64,000 bases of DNA. Source: Microbacterium testaceum StLB037. Lineage in GTDB: Bacteria; Actinomycetota; Actinomycetes; Actinomycetales; Microbacteriaceae. The translations under genes and the position numbers were made by a program. The notes under the pieces are model-generated. The model was not told the origin of the DNA. It saw nothing but the letters and a program-made list of their open reading frames with translations, and did no database searches. The first letter of the stretch is position 1; the number at the start of each line of letters is the position of its first letter. Positions 8,685-17,088 of the stretch are shown piece by piece. The stretch is from NCBI RefSeq assembly GCF_000202635.1, contig NC_015125.1:3162001-3226000 (forward strand). The letters are read 5' to 3'.

Positions 8685-9467
8685 TCAGCTCGGCGGACGG
8701 CCCGCGCCGAGGCGCCGCGTGACGAGGCGTTCGAGGAGCGACGTGACGAGGAAGAAGACGAGGCCGATCACGACGCCCCCGCCCACGAACGCCCACGCGA
8801 GAGAGGCGCGTCCGGATTTGGCGTAGGTGGCGATCGCGGTGCCGATGCCGTCGGCCGGTCCGCCGAAGTACTCGGCGACGAGGGCGGAGATGACGGCGAG
8901 GGATGCCGCGACCCGCACGCCCGTGACGAGATAGGGCAGGGCCGTGGGGAGCGTGAGGCGCAGGAACGTCTGGTTCCCGGTCGCGGCGGTGGCCCGGAAG
9001 AAGTCGCGTTGCACGGGACGGGTCTGGCGGAGGCCGCGGAGCGTGTTGACGAACACCGGAACGAAGGCGGCGATGCCGGCGACCGCCTGGCGTCCGAACT
9101 GGCTCGATGCACCGAACATCGTGTTGAAGATCGGGGTGAGCGCGACGATGGGCACGACGGCGAGCGCGGCGACCAGGGGAGCCGTCATTCCGTCGACGGG
9201 GCGCCAGGTGGCGGCGAGGGCGGCGAGGAGGATCGCGAGAAGGCTGCCGGCGACGAGACCGACGAGCGCGTTGGTTCCCGTGATTCCCGCCGCCTCGGCG
9301 ATGAGGCCGAAGCGCTCGACGAACTCGGTCGCCACCGCGAACGGGTCCGGGAGCATGCGCGGGGCGCTGCCCGAGGCGACGAACGCGTACCAGGCGGCGA
9401 GCCCCGCGACACCGACGACGACCGGCGCGAGCAGCCGCACCCACCCGGGGAGCCGGACGGCCGTCAT
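8685..9467 (-). CDS. ABC transporter permease (SsuC/ThiX type)
   Basis: A 260-residue inner-membrane permease with about six membrane segments and the binding-protein-dependent transport signature near its middle (LRQTRPVQRDFFRATAATGN, followed by LRLTLPTALPYLVTGVRVAAS), the EAA loop that docks to the ATPase. The ATG at 9467 is chosen because it overlaps the stop of the ATPase gene by four bases (ATGA) and begins just before a basic residue and the first hydrophobic segment. It is one of two permeases in the operon, so the importer is probably a heterodimer with the protein encoded at 10264-11217. Confidence 0.9.
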   Translation of the reverse strand: MTAVRLPGWVRLLAPVVVGVAGLAAWYAFVASGSAPRMLPDPFAVATEFVERFGLIAEAAGITGTNALVGLVAGSLLAILLAALAATWRPVDGMTAPLVAALAVVPIVALTPIFNTMFGASSQFGRQAVAGIAAFVPVFVNTLRGLRQTRPVQRDFFRATAATGNQTFLRLTLPTALPYLVTGVRVAASLAVISALVAEYFGGPADGIGTAIATYAKSGRASLAWAFVGGGVVIGLVFFLVTSLLERLVTRRLGAGRPPS

Positions 9468-10267
9468 CGCTCGTTCGCCCGGTGGAGCGGCGAGCCGTGG
9501 AGCGCTTCGCGCACCGCGGTGACGCGGGAGAAGTACTCGGGCGACTCGCGGAGGAGATCGTCGCGGGCGCGACCCGGGCGCGTGTCGATGACGTCCGTGA
9601 TGCGGCCGGGGCGCGGACTCATCACGACGACGCGGTCGGAGAGGAACACCGCCTCGGGGATCGAGTGGGTGACGAAGACGACCGTCGCCCCGGTCTCGGC
9701 GGCGATGCGGGCGAGCTCGAACTGCAGGCGCTCGCGGGTCATCTCGTCGAGCGCGCCGAACGGCTCGTCCATCAGCAGCAGCTTCGGTGAGGCGGCGAGG
9801 GCGCGGGCGATGGCGACGCGCTGCTGCATGCCGCCGGAGAGCTGGTCGGGGTAGCGCCCGACGAAGTCGGTGAGACCCACGAGCTCGGCGAGTTCGGCGA
9901 CGCGGGCGTCGCGGCGGGCACGCGTCCAGCGGTGCAGCTCGAGGGGGAGGGCGATGTTCGCCGCGACCGTGCGCCAGGGCAGCAGCCCCGCCTGCTGGAA
10001 CGCGATGCCGTAGTCCTGGTCGAGTCGCGCCTGCCGTGCGGTCTTCCCGGCGAGGGCGAGCTCTCCGCTGGTGGCCGTGTCGAGGTCGGCGATGAGCCGG
10101 AGCAGCGTCGACTTGCCGCAGCCCGAAGGGCCGATGAGCGAGACGAACTCCCCGGCGGCGATGTCGAGGTCGACGTCGGTCAGGGCGACGACCTCGCCGC
10201 CGGCGCTGGGGAACACCTTGCCGAGCCCGCGGGCGCGGACGGCGGTGAGAGCGGTGTCGGTGGTCAT
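9464..10267 (-). CDS. ABC transporter ATP-binding protein (SsuB/ThiZ type)
   Basis: A 267-residue ATPase that powers the importer. Walker A GPSGCGKST is at 46-54, the Q-loop near 91 (FQQAGLLPW), the signature LSGGMQQR at 143-150, Walker B LLLMDEP at 164-170 and the switch histidine in VFVTHSIPEA. The sequence style (LPWRTVAANIALPLEL) matches nitrate/sulphonate/taurine-type importers. The ATG at 10267 overlaps the upstream permease stop by four bases, and the gene's own stop overlaps the next permease start by four bases, so all three transporter genes are translationally coupled. Confidence 0.93.
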   Translation of the reverse strand: MTTDTALTAVRARGLGKVFPSAGGEVVALTDVDLDIAAGEFVSLIGPSGCGKSTLLRLIADLDTATSGELALAGKTARQARLDQDYGIAFQQAGLLPWRTVAANIALPLELHRWTRARRDARVAELAELVGLTDFVGRYPDQLSGGMQQRVAIARALAASPKLLLMDEPFGALDEMTRERLQFELARIAAETGATVVFVTHSIPEAVFLSDRVVVMSPRPGRITDVIDTRPGRARDDLLRESPEYFSRVTAVREALHGSPLHRANER

Positions 10268-11217
10268 GCGGTGTCCTCCCCGCGACGGAAACGATGAAGG
10301 GCGACGCCGACCAGGGCGACGCCACCGGCGGCGACGAGTCCCATCACGACGGTGCCGAAGGTCGGCGCCCAGGGGGCGGCGGGGTCGGACGACGCCTGTC
10401 CTGCGAGCTGGATGAGCATGCGGCCGATCCCGCCGCGCAGCCCGATCGACACCTCGGCGACGACGGCTCCGACGACAGCGGATGCCGCGGCCAGACGCAG
10501 TGCGGGGAGCAGATGCGGCACGGCGGCGGGCAGGCGCAGGTGCACGAGCGTTTGCCACCATCCGGCCGAGCTGGATCGCATGAGGTCGAGGTGAAGGGCG
10601 TCCGGGGCGTCGAGGCCGCGCAGCATGCCGACCGCGACGGGGAAGAACGCGAGGTACGACGCGATGAGCGCGACCGAGAACCACTGCGGCCACGGGAACC
10701 CCGAGCGGTCGATCTGCGTCCCGAGCGCGTTGACGACGGGGGCGAATGCGATCAGCGGCACGATCTGGCTGACGACGATCCAGGGGAGCAGGCCGGCCTC
10801 GACCAGACGCCAACGCTGCATCGCGATGCCCAGCAGAGAGCCGACGACGACGCCGATCAGCCATCCGAGGGCGGCGAGCCCGAGCGTCGTTCCGGCGGCC
10901 TGCGCCACCGAGAGGATCAGGGGTGGGGTGTCACCACCGCTGGTCGGGGCGGACATCCGCGCGATCATGTCCCACACGTGCGGCATGGCCCGGTCGTGGG
11001 TGCGGGGGAGCAGGATGACACCCGACCCCGCCGATCCGTCCCCGCCCACGGTCACGCCGTCCGCCGGTCCGAGGAACTTGTACAGCTCCCAGAGCACGAT
11101 GACCGCAGCCACCCCCGCGACGCCCCAGCCGATGCGGGCGGTCGCGGCGCGTCCCCTCCGCGAGGGGGCTCTGCCGACGACCTCGGTCGCGCCGGGAGTC
11201 AGGACCTGATCGGTCAC
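10264..11217 (-). CDS. ABC transporter permease, second subunit
   Basis: A 317-residue membrane protein, longer than its partner at 8685-9467. After a basic N-terminus and a first membrane segment (about 30-48) it has an extracytoplasmic stretch (about 50-95) before the transport core. The core includes VAQAAGTTLGLAALGWLIG, the PLIAFAPVVNALG segment, and the coupling loop around DALHLDLMRSSSAGWWQTLV with LRLPAAVPHLLPALRLA. It probably pairs with the smaller permease to form an asymmetric channel. It starts eight bases after the LLM oxidoreductase gene. Confidence 0.9.
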   Translation of the reverse strand: MTDQVLTPGATEVVGRAPSRRGRAATARIGWGVAGVAAVIVLWELYKFLGPADGVTVGGDGSAGSGVILLPRTHDRAMPHVWDMIARMSAPTSGGDTPPLILSVAQAAGTTLGLAALGWLIGVVVGSLLGIAMQRWRLVEAGLLPWIVVSQIVPLIAFAPVVNALGTQIDRSGFPWPQWFSVALIASYLAFFPVAVGMLRGLDAPDALHLDLMRSSSAGWWQTLVHLRLPAAVPHLLPALRLAAASAVVGAVVAEVSIGLRGGIGRMLIQLAGQASSDPAAPWAPTFGTVVMGLVAAGGVALVGVALHRFRRGEDTA

Positions 11218-11224
11218 GGCGTGC

Positions 11225-12292
11225 TCACCGCTTCGCCGTGAGGTGCTCGGACAGCGCGGGGATCACGGTCTCGCCGTAGACCCGCATCGTCTCCTCCTTG
11301 TTGTCGTGCTGGAGGTACCCGGCGAACTGCGTGACCCCCAGGGCGCGCAGTTTCTCGAGCTTGGCGATGTGCTCCTCCGCCGTGCCGAGGAGGCAGAAGC
11401 GCTCCACGATCTCGTCGGGCACGAAGTCGACGTGGTCGTTGTCGCTCTTGCCGTGCGAGTTGTAGTCGTACCCGGTGCGCCCCGCGATGTAGTCGGTGAG
11501 AGCCGCCGGGACCTTCTCGGCGGTCCCTGAGCCTGTCGATGGGGTCCCTGAGCCTGTCGAAGGGCCGTACTTCGCCACGATGTCGGCCACGTGGTTGCCC
11601 ACCATCCCGCCGAACCACCGGCACTGCTCACGCATGTGCGCGCGCGAGTCCGGGGTGTCCTCCCCGATGTACATCGGGGCGGCGACGCAGAACGCGATCT
11701 CGTCGGGGTCGCGCCCGACGTTCTCGGCGGCTTGACGGACCGTTTTGATCATCCACTCGGCGATGTCGAGGTCGGCCAGCTGCAGGATGAAGCCGTCCCC
11801 GACCTCGCCCGTGAGCTTGAGCGCGAGGGGGCCGTAGGCGGCGACCCACACGTCGAGCTTCGAGCCGTGGCTCCACGGGAACTGCAGGGTCGCGCCGTTG
11901 TACTCGACCGCGCGAGAGTTCCCCAGCTCGCGGATGACGTGGATCGACTCGCGCAGCGCCTTCAGGGTCGTGGGGCGCCCGTTCGTCACGCGCACCGCCG
12001 AGTCGCCGCGGCCGATCCCGCAGATCGTGCGGTTGCCGTACATCTCGTTGAGGGTGGCGAACGTGGATGCCGTGACCGTCCAGTCGCGGGTCGCCGGGTT
12101 CGTCACGAACGGGCCGACGGTGACCCGGCGCGTGGCCGCGAGGATCGCCGAGTGCACGACGTAGGGCTCCTCCCACAGCAGGTGCGAGTCGAAGGTCCAG
12201 ACGTGGCTGAAGCCGTGCGCCTCGGCCAGCTGCGAGAGCTGGATCGTGCGGGCGGCGGGCGGGTTGGTCTGCAGGACGACGCCGAAATCCAT
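11225..12292 (-). CDS. LLM-class flavin/F420-dependent oxidoreductase
   Basis: A 355-residue luciferase-like monooxygenase/reductase (TIM barrel). Typical pieces are MDFGVVLQTN at the start, AEAHGFSHVWTFDSHLLWEEPY, VTNPATRDWTVTASTFATLNEMY and the GRGDSAVR loop at about 95-101. I believe it belongs to the subfamily often found beside dihydropyrimidinases and NMT1-like importers. Its reaction is not established; here it may act on the pyrimidine or hydantoin substrate before or after ring opening. Residues 244-257 read PSTGSGTPSTGSGT, encoded by two tandem copies of the dispersed 22-bp repeat, inserted where homologues would be expected to have a loop. The start is ATG at 12292. The gene lies 11 bases after the dihydropyrimidinase gene. 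Confidence 0.85.
   Translation of the reverse strand: MDFGVVLQTNPPAARTIQLSQLAEAHGFSHVWTFDSHLLWEEPYVVHSAILAATRRVTVGPFVTNPATRDWTVTASTFATLNEMYGNRTICGIGRGDSAVRVTNGRPTTLKALRESIHVIRELGNSRAVEYNGATLQFPWSHGSKLDVWVAAYGPLALKLTGEVGDGFILQLADLDIAEWMIKTVRQAAENVGRDPDEIAFCVAAPMYIGEDTPDSRAHMREQCRWFGGMVGNHVADIVAKYGPSTGSGTPSTGSGTAEKVPAALTDYIAGRTGYDYNSHGKSDNDHVDFVPDEIVERFCLLGTAEEHIAKLEKLRALGVTQFAGYLQHDNKEETMRVYGETVIPALSEHLTAKR
11522..11564. repeat. Two tandem copies of the dispersed 22-bp repeat inside the LLM gene
   Basis: Copies at 11522-11543 and 11543-11564 (core CCTGAGCCTGTCGAAGG; the first has T for A near its end) repeat with a 21-bp period, exactly seven codons. The protein therefore gains PSTGSGT twice in frame. 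Other copies are at 33438, 33627, 46464 and 51180. Confidence 0.85.
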
Positions 12293-12303
12293 GGCTGTTC
12301 CTC

Positions 12304-13746
12304 TCACACCAGGTACTGGCTGAGGCCGCGGGCGATGTACTGGCCGTGGCCCTTGGACCCGACGTAGCCGGAGCCGTCCACCACCACCCGGCCGCGCGAC
12401 AGCACGGTGTCGACGCGCCCGTCGATCTCGTAGCCCTGCCAGGCGGAGTAATCCATGTTCATGTGGTGCGAGCGCCCCTCGCCGATGCCGATGGAGGTGT
12501 GCCCGTTCGGGTCGTACACGACGACGTCGCCGTCGGCACCCGGCTGGATCACGCCCTTCTTCCCGTACATCCCGAACATGCGTGCGGGTGTCGTGCTGGT
12601 GAGCTCGACCCAGCGCGGCAGGGTGATCTGCCCGGTGACGACGCCCTGGTACATGAGGTCCATGCGGTGCTCGACCGAGCCGATGCCGTTCGGGATCCGG
12701 GAGAAGTCCCCGATGCCCATGTCCTTCTGGCCCTTCATGCAGAAGGGGCAGTGGTCGGTGGACACCATCTGGATGTCGTTCGTCCGCAGGGACTGCCACA
12801 TGTGATGCTGATGGCCCTCGTGCTTCGAGCGCAGCGGAGTGGAGCACACCCACTTGGCGCCTTCGAAGTCGCCCCACTCCTCGCTCGATGCGCCGAGCTG
12901 GTCCTCGAGCGAGAGGTAGAGGTACTGCGGGCACGTCTCGCCGAAGACGTTCATGCCCCGATCGCGGGCCTCGGCGATCTGCTCGACCGCCTGCTTCGCG
13001 CTGACGTGGACGACGTAGAGGGGCGCGCCGGTGATGTCGGCGATCATGATCGCGCGGTGGGTGGCCTCCTCCTCCGCCTGCCACGGGCGGGTGGTGCCGT
13101 GGAAGTACGGGCTCGTCTCGCCGCGCGCGAGGGCCTGCTGCACGAGGACGTCGATGATCGCGCCGTTCTCGGCGTGCATCATCATCATCGCGCCGGTGTC
13201 GGCGCCCTTCTGGAACGCACGGAGGATCTGCCCGTCGTCCGAGAGGAAGACGCCCTTGTACGCCATGAACAGTTTGAAGCTCGTCACGCCCTCGGCGATG
13301 AGCTCGTCCATCGCGGTCAGGGAGCTGTCCTGCACGTCCGAGAGGATCTGGTGGAAGCCGTAGTCGATCGCGCACTCGCCCGCCGCCTTCTCCTGCCACG
13401 CGTGGTACCGGTCGAGGATGTTCTCCTCGGGGTACTGGACGACGAAGTCGACGATGCTCGTCGTCCCCCCGATCGCTGCGGCGCGCGTGCCGGTTTCGAA
13501 GGTGTCGGATGCCTCGGTCCCCCCGAACGGCATCTGCATGTGCGTGTGCGCGTCGATGCCCCCGGGAATGACGTACTTGCCCGTGGCATCCACGACGGTG
13601 TCGACGGATGCCGCGAGGTCGTGCCCGAGCAGGGTGGAGCCGGGCTGCAGCACGGCGACGATCGTCTCGCCGTCGATGAGCACGTCGGCTGCTCCCGTGC
13701 CGGTCGCGTTGACGACGGTTCCGCCGGAGATGAGGGTGGTGCCCAT
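12304..13746 (-). CDS. hydA: Dihydropyrimidinase / D-hydantoinase
   Basis: A 480-residue metal-dependent amidohydrolase that opens dihydropyrimidine or 5-substituted hydantoin rings to N-carbamoyl amino acids. Metal ligands are visible: HTH (67-69), the carboxylated lysine in FKLFMAYKG (K158), H191 in MMMHAENG, the histidine in VVHVSAKQ, and the aspartate in STDHCPF. Length and spacing match the family. The N-terminal LISGGTVVNATG and the C-terminal VLSRGRVVVDG form the usual beta-sandwich. It lies two bases after the N-carbamoyl hydrolase gene, so the two enzymes form a consecutive ring-opening and decarbamoylation pair. Confidence 0.93.
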   Translation of the reverse strand: MGTTLISGGTVVNATGTGAADVLIDGETIVAVLQPGSTLLGHDLAASVDTVVDATGKYVIPGGIDAHTHMQMPFGGTEASDTFETGTRAAAIGGTTSIVDFVVQYPEENILDRYHAWQEKAAGECAIDYGFHQILSDVQDSSLTAMDELIAEGVTSFKLFMAYKGVFLSDDGQILRAFQKGADTGAMMMMHAENGAIIDVLVQQALARGETSPYFHGTTRPWQAEEEATHRAIMIADITGAPLYVVHVSAKQAVEQIAEARDRGMNVFGETCPQYLYLSLEDQLGASSEEWGDFEGAKWVCSTPLRSKHEGHQHHMWQSLRTNDIQMVSTDHCPFCMKGQKDMGIGDFSRIPNGIGSVEHRMDLMYQGVVTGQITLPRWVELTSTTPARMFGMYGKKGVIQPGADGDVVVYDPNGHTSIGIGEGRSHHMNMDYSAWQGYEIDGRVDTVLSRGRVVVDGSGYVGSKGHGQYIARGLSQYLV

Positions 13747-13748
13747 GC

Positions 13749-14597
13749 TCACGCCTCCACGATCTCGCCGTAGGTGTCCGGCCGGCGGTCGCGGTAGAAC
13801 TGCCAGTCGTCGCGCATCTGCTGCACGAGGTCCATGTCGAGATCGCGGATGAGCACCTCCTCGTGCTCCGACGATCCGATCGCGCCGACGTGGTTGCCGC
13901 GCGGGTCGATCACCTGGCTGCTGCCGTAGAACGACACGGCTTCGTCTCCGTATTCGTTGTCCTCGCGGCCCACGCGGTTGGGCTGCAGCACGAAGTACCC
14001 GTTCGCCACGGCGGCGCAGGGGCCTTCGACCTCCCACAGACGGTTCGAGAGGCCGGGCTTGGTCGCGTTCGGGTTGAACACCATGTGCGCCCCGTTCAGG
14101 CCCAGCTCGCGCCAGCCCTCGGGGAAGTGGCGGTCGTAGCAGATGTACATGCCGACCTTGCCGACCGCGGTGTCGAAGACGGGGTAGCCGAGGTTGCCCG
14201 GGCGGAAGTAGAACTTCTCCCAGAACTTCTCGAGGTGCGGGATGTGGTTCTTGCGGTAGCTGCCGAGGACCGTGCCGTCGGCGTCGACGAGCACCGAGGT
14301 GTTGTAATACACGCCGGTCTGCGCCTCTTCGTAGATCGGCAGGACCGACACGAGCCCGAGCTCCTTCGCGAGGGCGGCGAAGCGCTGCACGATCGGACCG
14401 TCGACCGGCTCGGCGTAGCGGTAGTACTTCTGGTCCTGCGTGATCCCGAAGTAGGGACCGTAGAACAGCTCCTGGAAGCACACGACCTGCGCCCCCGCCG
14501 CGGCGGCATCCCGCGCGAACTGCTCGTGCTTGTCGAGCATCGATTCCTTGTCACCGGTCCACGTGGTCTGCGTGATGGCCGCTCGCACCGTCGTCAT
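13749..14597 (-). CDS. Nitrilase-family amidohydrolase, probable beta-ureidopropionase
   Basis: A 282-residue carbon-nitrogen hydrolase. The catalytic triad is E43 (CFQELF), K116 (YRKNHIP) and C153 (YICYDRHFPEG). The sequence resembles beta-ureidopropionase and N-carbamoyl amino acid amidohydrolases, which release CO2 and ammonia from the product of dihydropyrimidinase. The product from dihydrouracil would be beta-alanine. It is the first gene of the leftward operon and starts with ATG at 14597 behind a GAGGAG ribosome-binding site. A plant-type N-carbamoylputrescine amidase is an alternative from sequence alone, but the adjacent dihydropyrimidinase favours ureido acids. Confidence 0.88.
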   Translation of the reverse strand: MTTVRAAITQTTWTGDKESMLDKHEQFARDAAAAGAQVVCFQELFYGPYFGITQDQKYYRYAEPVDGPIVQRFAALAKELGLVSVLPIYEEAQTGVYYNTSVLVDADGTVLGSYRKNHIPHLEKFWEKFYFRPGNLGYPVFDTAVGKVGMYICYDRHFPEGWRELGLNGAHMVFNPNATKPGLSNRLWEVEGPCAAVANGYFVLQPNRVGREDNEYGDEAVSFYGSSQVIDPRGNHVGAIGSSEHEEVLIRDLDMDLVQQMRDDWQFYRDRRPDTYGEIVEA

Positions 14598-14714
14598 CGG
14601 GGTCTCCTCGCTCTCGACCGTCCGTCTGTCCGGTCGTGTCGTGTTCTGTTACTGTCGCGCCTGAACATTTCCCGACGATTTCCACGAGTGACACCCCCGT
14701 TAATTGGAGGCCCC
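14598..14714. promoter_or_regulatory. Divergent promoter region between the pyrimidine-type operon and the MocR gene
   Basis: This 117-base gap must hold the promoters for both directions. It contains an AT-richer core (about 14641-14705, with TGTTACTGT and TTAATTGG). The rightward gene has a good ribosome-binding site GGAGG at 14706-14710. I find no clear symmetrical operator; MocR proteins often bind direct repeats, and none is certain here. Confidence 0.5.
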
Positions 14715-16184
14715 ATGCTGGCGCCCGACACCCTCGTCGAACGCACCGCCGCGGGACTCGCCGCTGAGATCGCGCGTTTGGTGAGCGAGGGTACGCTCCC
14801 GCCGGGCGACCGGCTACCGACCGTTCGTCAGGTCGCGGCCGCGCTCGAGGTGTCGACCGGGACGGTCGCCACCGCGTGGCGCGCGCTCGCCGATGCCGGC
14901 GTCGTCACGTCCCGCGGGCGCGCGGGAACGTTCGTCCGCACCGAGAGGCGCGAGTGGTTGAGTCCGCGCGTGAGGGGACTTTCGGCTCCCGCCGTGGGGA
15001 CGGGGGTCGCCGTGCCGCCCGGACTCGGCGACGGTCGCGGGGGTGCGGCATCCGTCGCTCTCGACCTCTCCCTCGGCACGCCTGATCCGGCGATGCTGCC
15101 CTCTCTCGAGCGCGCTCTCGCGCTCGCGCGGCCCCGCGCCGACACAGGTCGGTACCACGACCTGCCGGTGCTGCCCGAGCTGCACGACCTGCTGCGCGAG
15201 CAGTGGCCGGTGCGCGGCGTCGAGGCGATCACCGTGGTGGACGGGGCGTTCGACGGGATCTCGCGCACGGTCGAGCAGGTCGTCCGCTTCGGCGATCGGG
15301 TGGCCGTCGAGTCTCCCGGATTCCCCTACATCTTCGACCTCGTCGAGGCGGCGGGCGGGGTGCCCCTGCCCCTGCAGAGCGACCGTGACGGCATCCTTCC
15401 CGGGTCCCTCGCCCGCGCGCTCGCCCAGCGTCCATCCACGCTCGTGCTGCAGCCGCGCGCCCAGAACCCGACCGGGGCGTCGATGTCGATCGATCGCGCG
15501 CGCCGCCTCGCCGACGTCCTGCTCACGGTGCCCGGGGGCACGCGGGTCACGGTCATCGAGGACGACCACTCGGCGCTGATCGCCTCGGCGCCGCCGGTCA
15601 CGCTCGCACTCTGGATCCCGGGACAGGTGGTGCATGTGCGCGGCTTCTCGAAGTCGCACGGGCCCGACCTGCGGATCGCCGCGCTCGGCGGTCCGTCCGA
15701 GATCGTCGAACGCATCATCCGCCGTCGCATGCTGGGCCCGGGGTGGACGTCCCGACTCCTCCAGGCGATCCTGCTCGAGCTCCTGACCGACCCCCGCTCG
15801 ATCGCCCCCGTACGCACCGCGCGGCTGATCTACCGCGATCGGCTCGACCGGCTCGCCGCCGGGCTGCGGCGCCTCGGGGTCGAGGTCGGGGAGCCCGACG
15901 GCATCAACCTGTGGATGCCGGTGCGCGACGAACGCGCGGCCCTCGTGCATCTCGCGGCCGAGGGGATCGCGGTGGCCGCGGGCACTCCGTTCGTCGTGGA
16001 TGCGCCGGGCACGGGGGCGGCAGGCTTCGCGGAAGCCGGTGATCCGGACGCGCCCTCCGCCGCCGCCGACTCCCCGGACGCGGGCGGCTGGGTCCGCGTC
16101 ACCGGCGGAGCGGTCACCGAGAACGTGCGGCTGGTCGCGGAAGCGCTCGCGCGGGCCGCCGACGCCGCCCCTCCGTCGTGGTGA
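14715..16184 (+). CDS. MocR/GabR-type regulator (GntR helix-turn-helix plus aminotransferase domain)
   Basis: A 489-residue fusion of an N-terminal GntR winged helix (about 8-75: LPPGDRLPTVRQVAAALEVS followed by TGTVATAWRALADAGVV) and a fold-type I aminotransferase domain. The probable PLP lysine is in VRGFSKSHGPDLRI (near residue 313), and the substrate-carboxylate region NLWMPVRDE is present. MocR proteins such as GabR and PdxR sense PLP plus an amine or amino acid. The gene diverges from the amidohydrolase operon, whose likely product is beta-alanine or another amino acid, so it is the obvious candidate regulator. The start is ATG at 14715, with GGAGG four bases upstream. The C-terminal part has a Gly/Asp-rich insert (about 433-455). 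Confidence 0.88.
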   Translation: MLAPDTLVERTAAGLAAEIARLVSEGTLPPGDRLPTVRQVAAALEVSTGTVATAWRALADAGVVTSRGRAGTFVRTERREWLSPRVRGLSAPAVGTGVAVPPGLGDGRGGAASVALDLSLGTPDPAMLPSLERALALARPRADTGRYHDLPVLPELHDLLREQWPVRGVEAITVVDGAFDGISRTVEQVVRFGDRVAVESPGFPYIFDLVEAAGGVPLPLQSDRDGILPGSLARALAQRPSTLVLQPRAQNPTGASMSIDRARRLADVLLTVPGGTRVTVIEDDHSALIASAPPVTLALWIPGQVVHVRGFSKSHGPDLRIAALGGPSEIVERIIRRRMLGPGWTSRLLQAILLELLTDPRSIAPVRTARLIYRDRLDRLAAGLRRLGVEVGEPDGINLWMPVRDERAALVHLAAEGIAVAAGTPFVVDAPGTGAAGFAEAGDPDAPSAAADSPDAGGWVRVTGGAVTENVRLVAEALARAADAAPPSW

Positions 16185-17075
<891 letters not shown>

Positions 17076-17088
17076 CGCCGGGCGAGAT

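Noticed and set aside
7008..9854. Very long plus-strand open frame (948 codons) opposite the LCP and ABC transporter genes
   Set aside because: It lies antisense to genes with clear families, its translation is Arg/Gly/Val-rich low-complexity sequence, and it shows no domain. It is a by-product of high GC.
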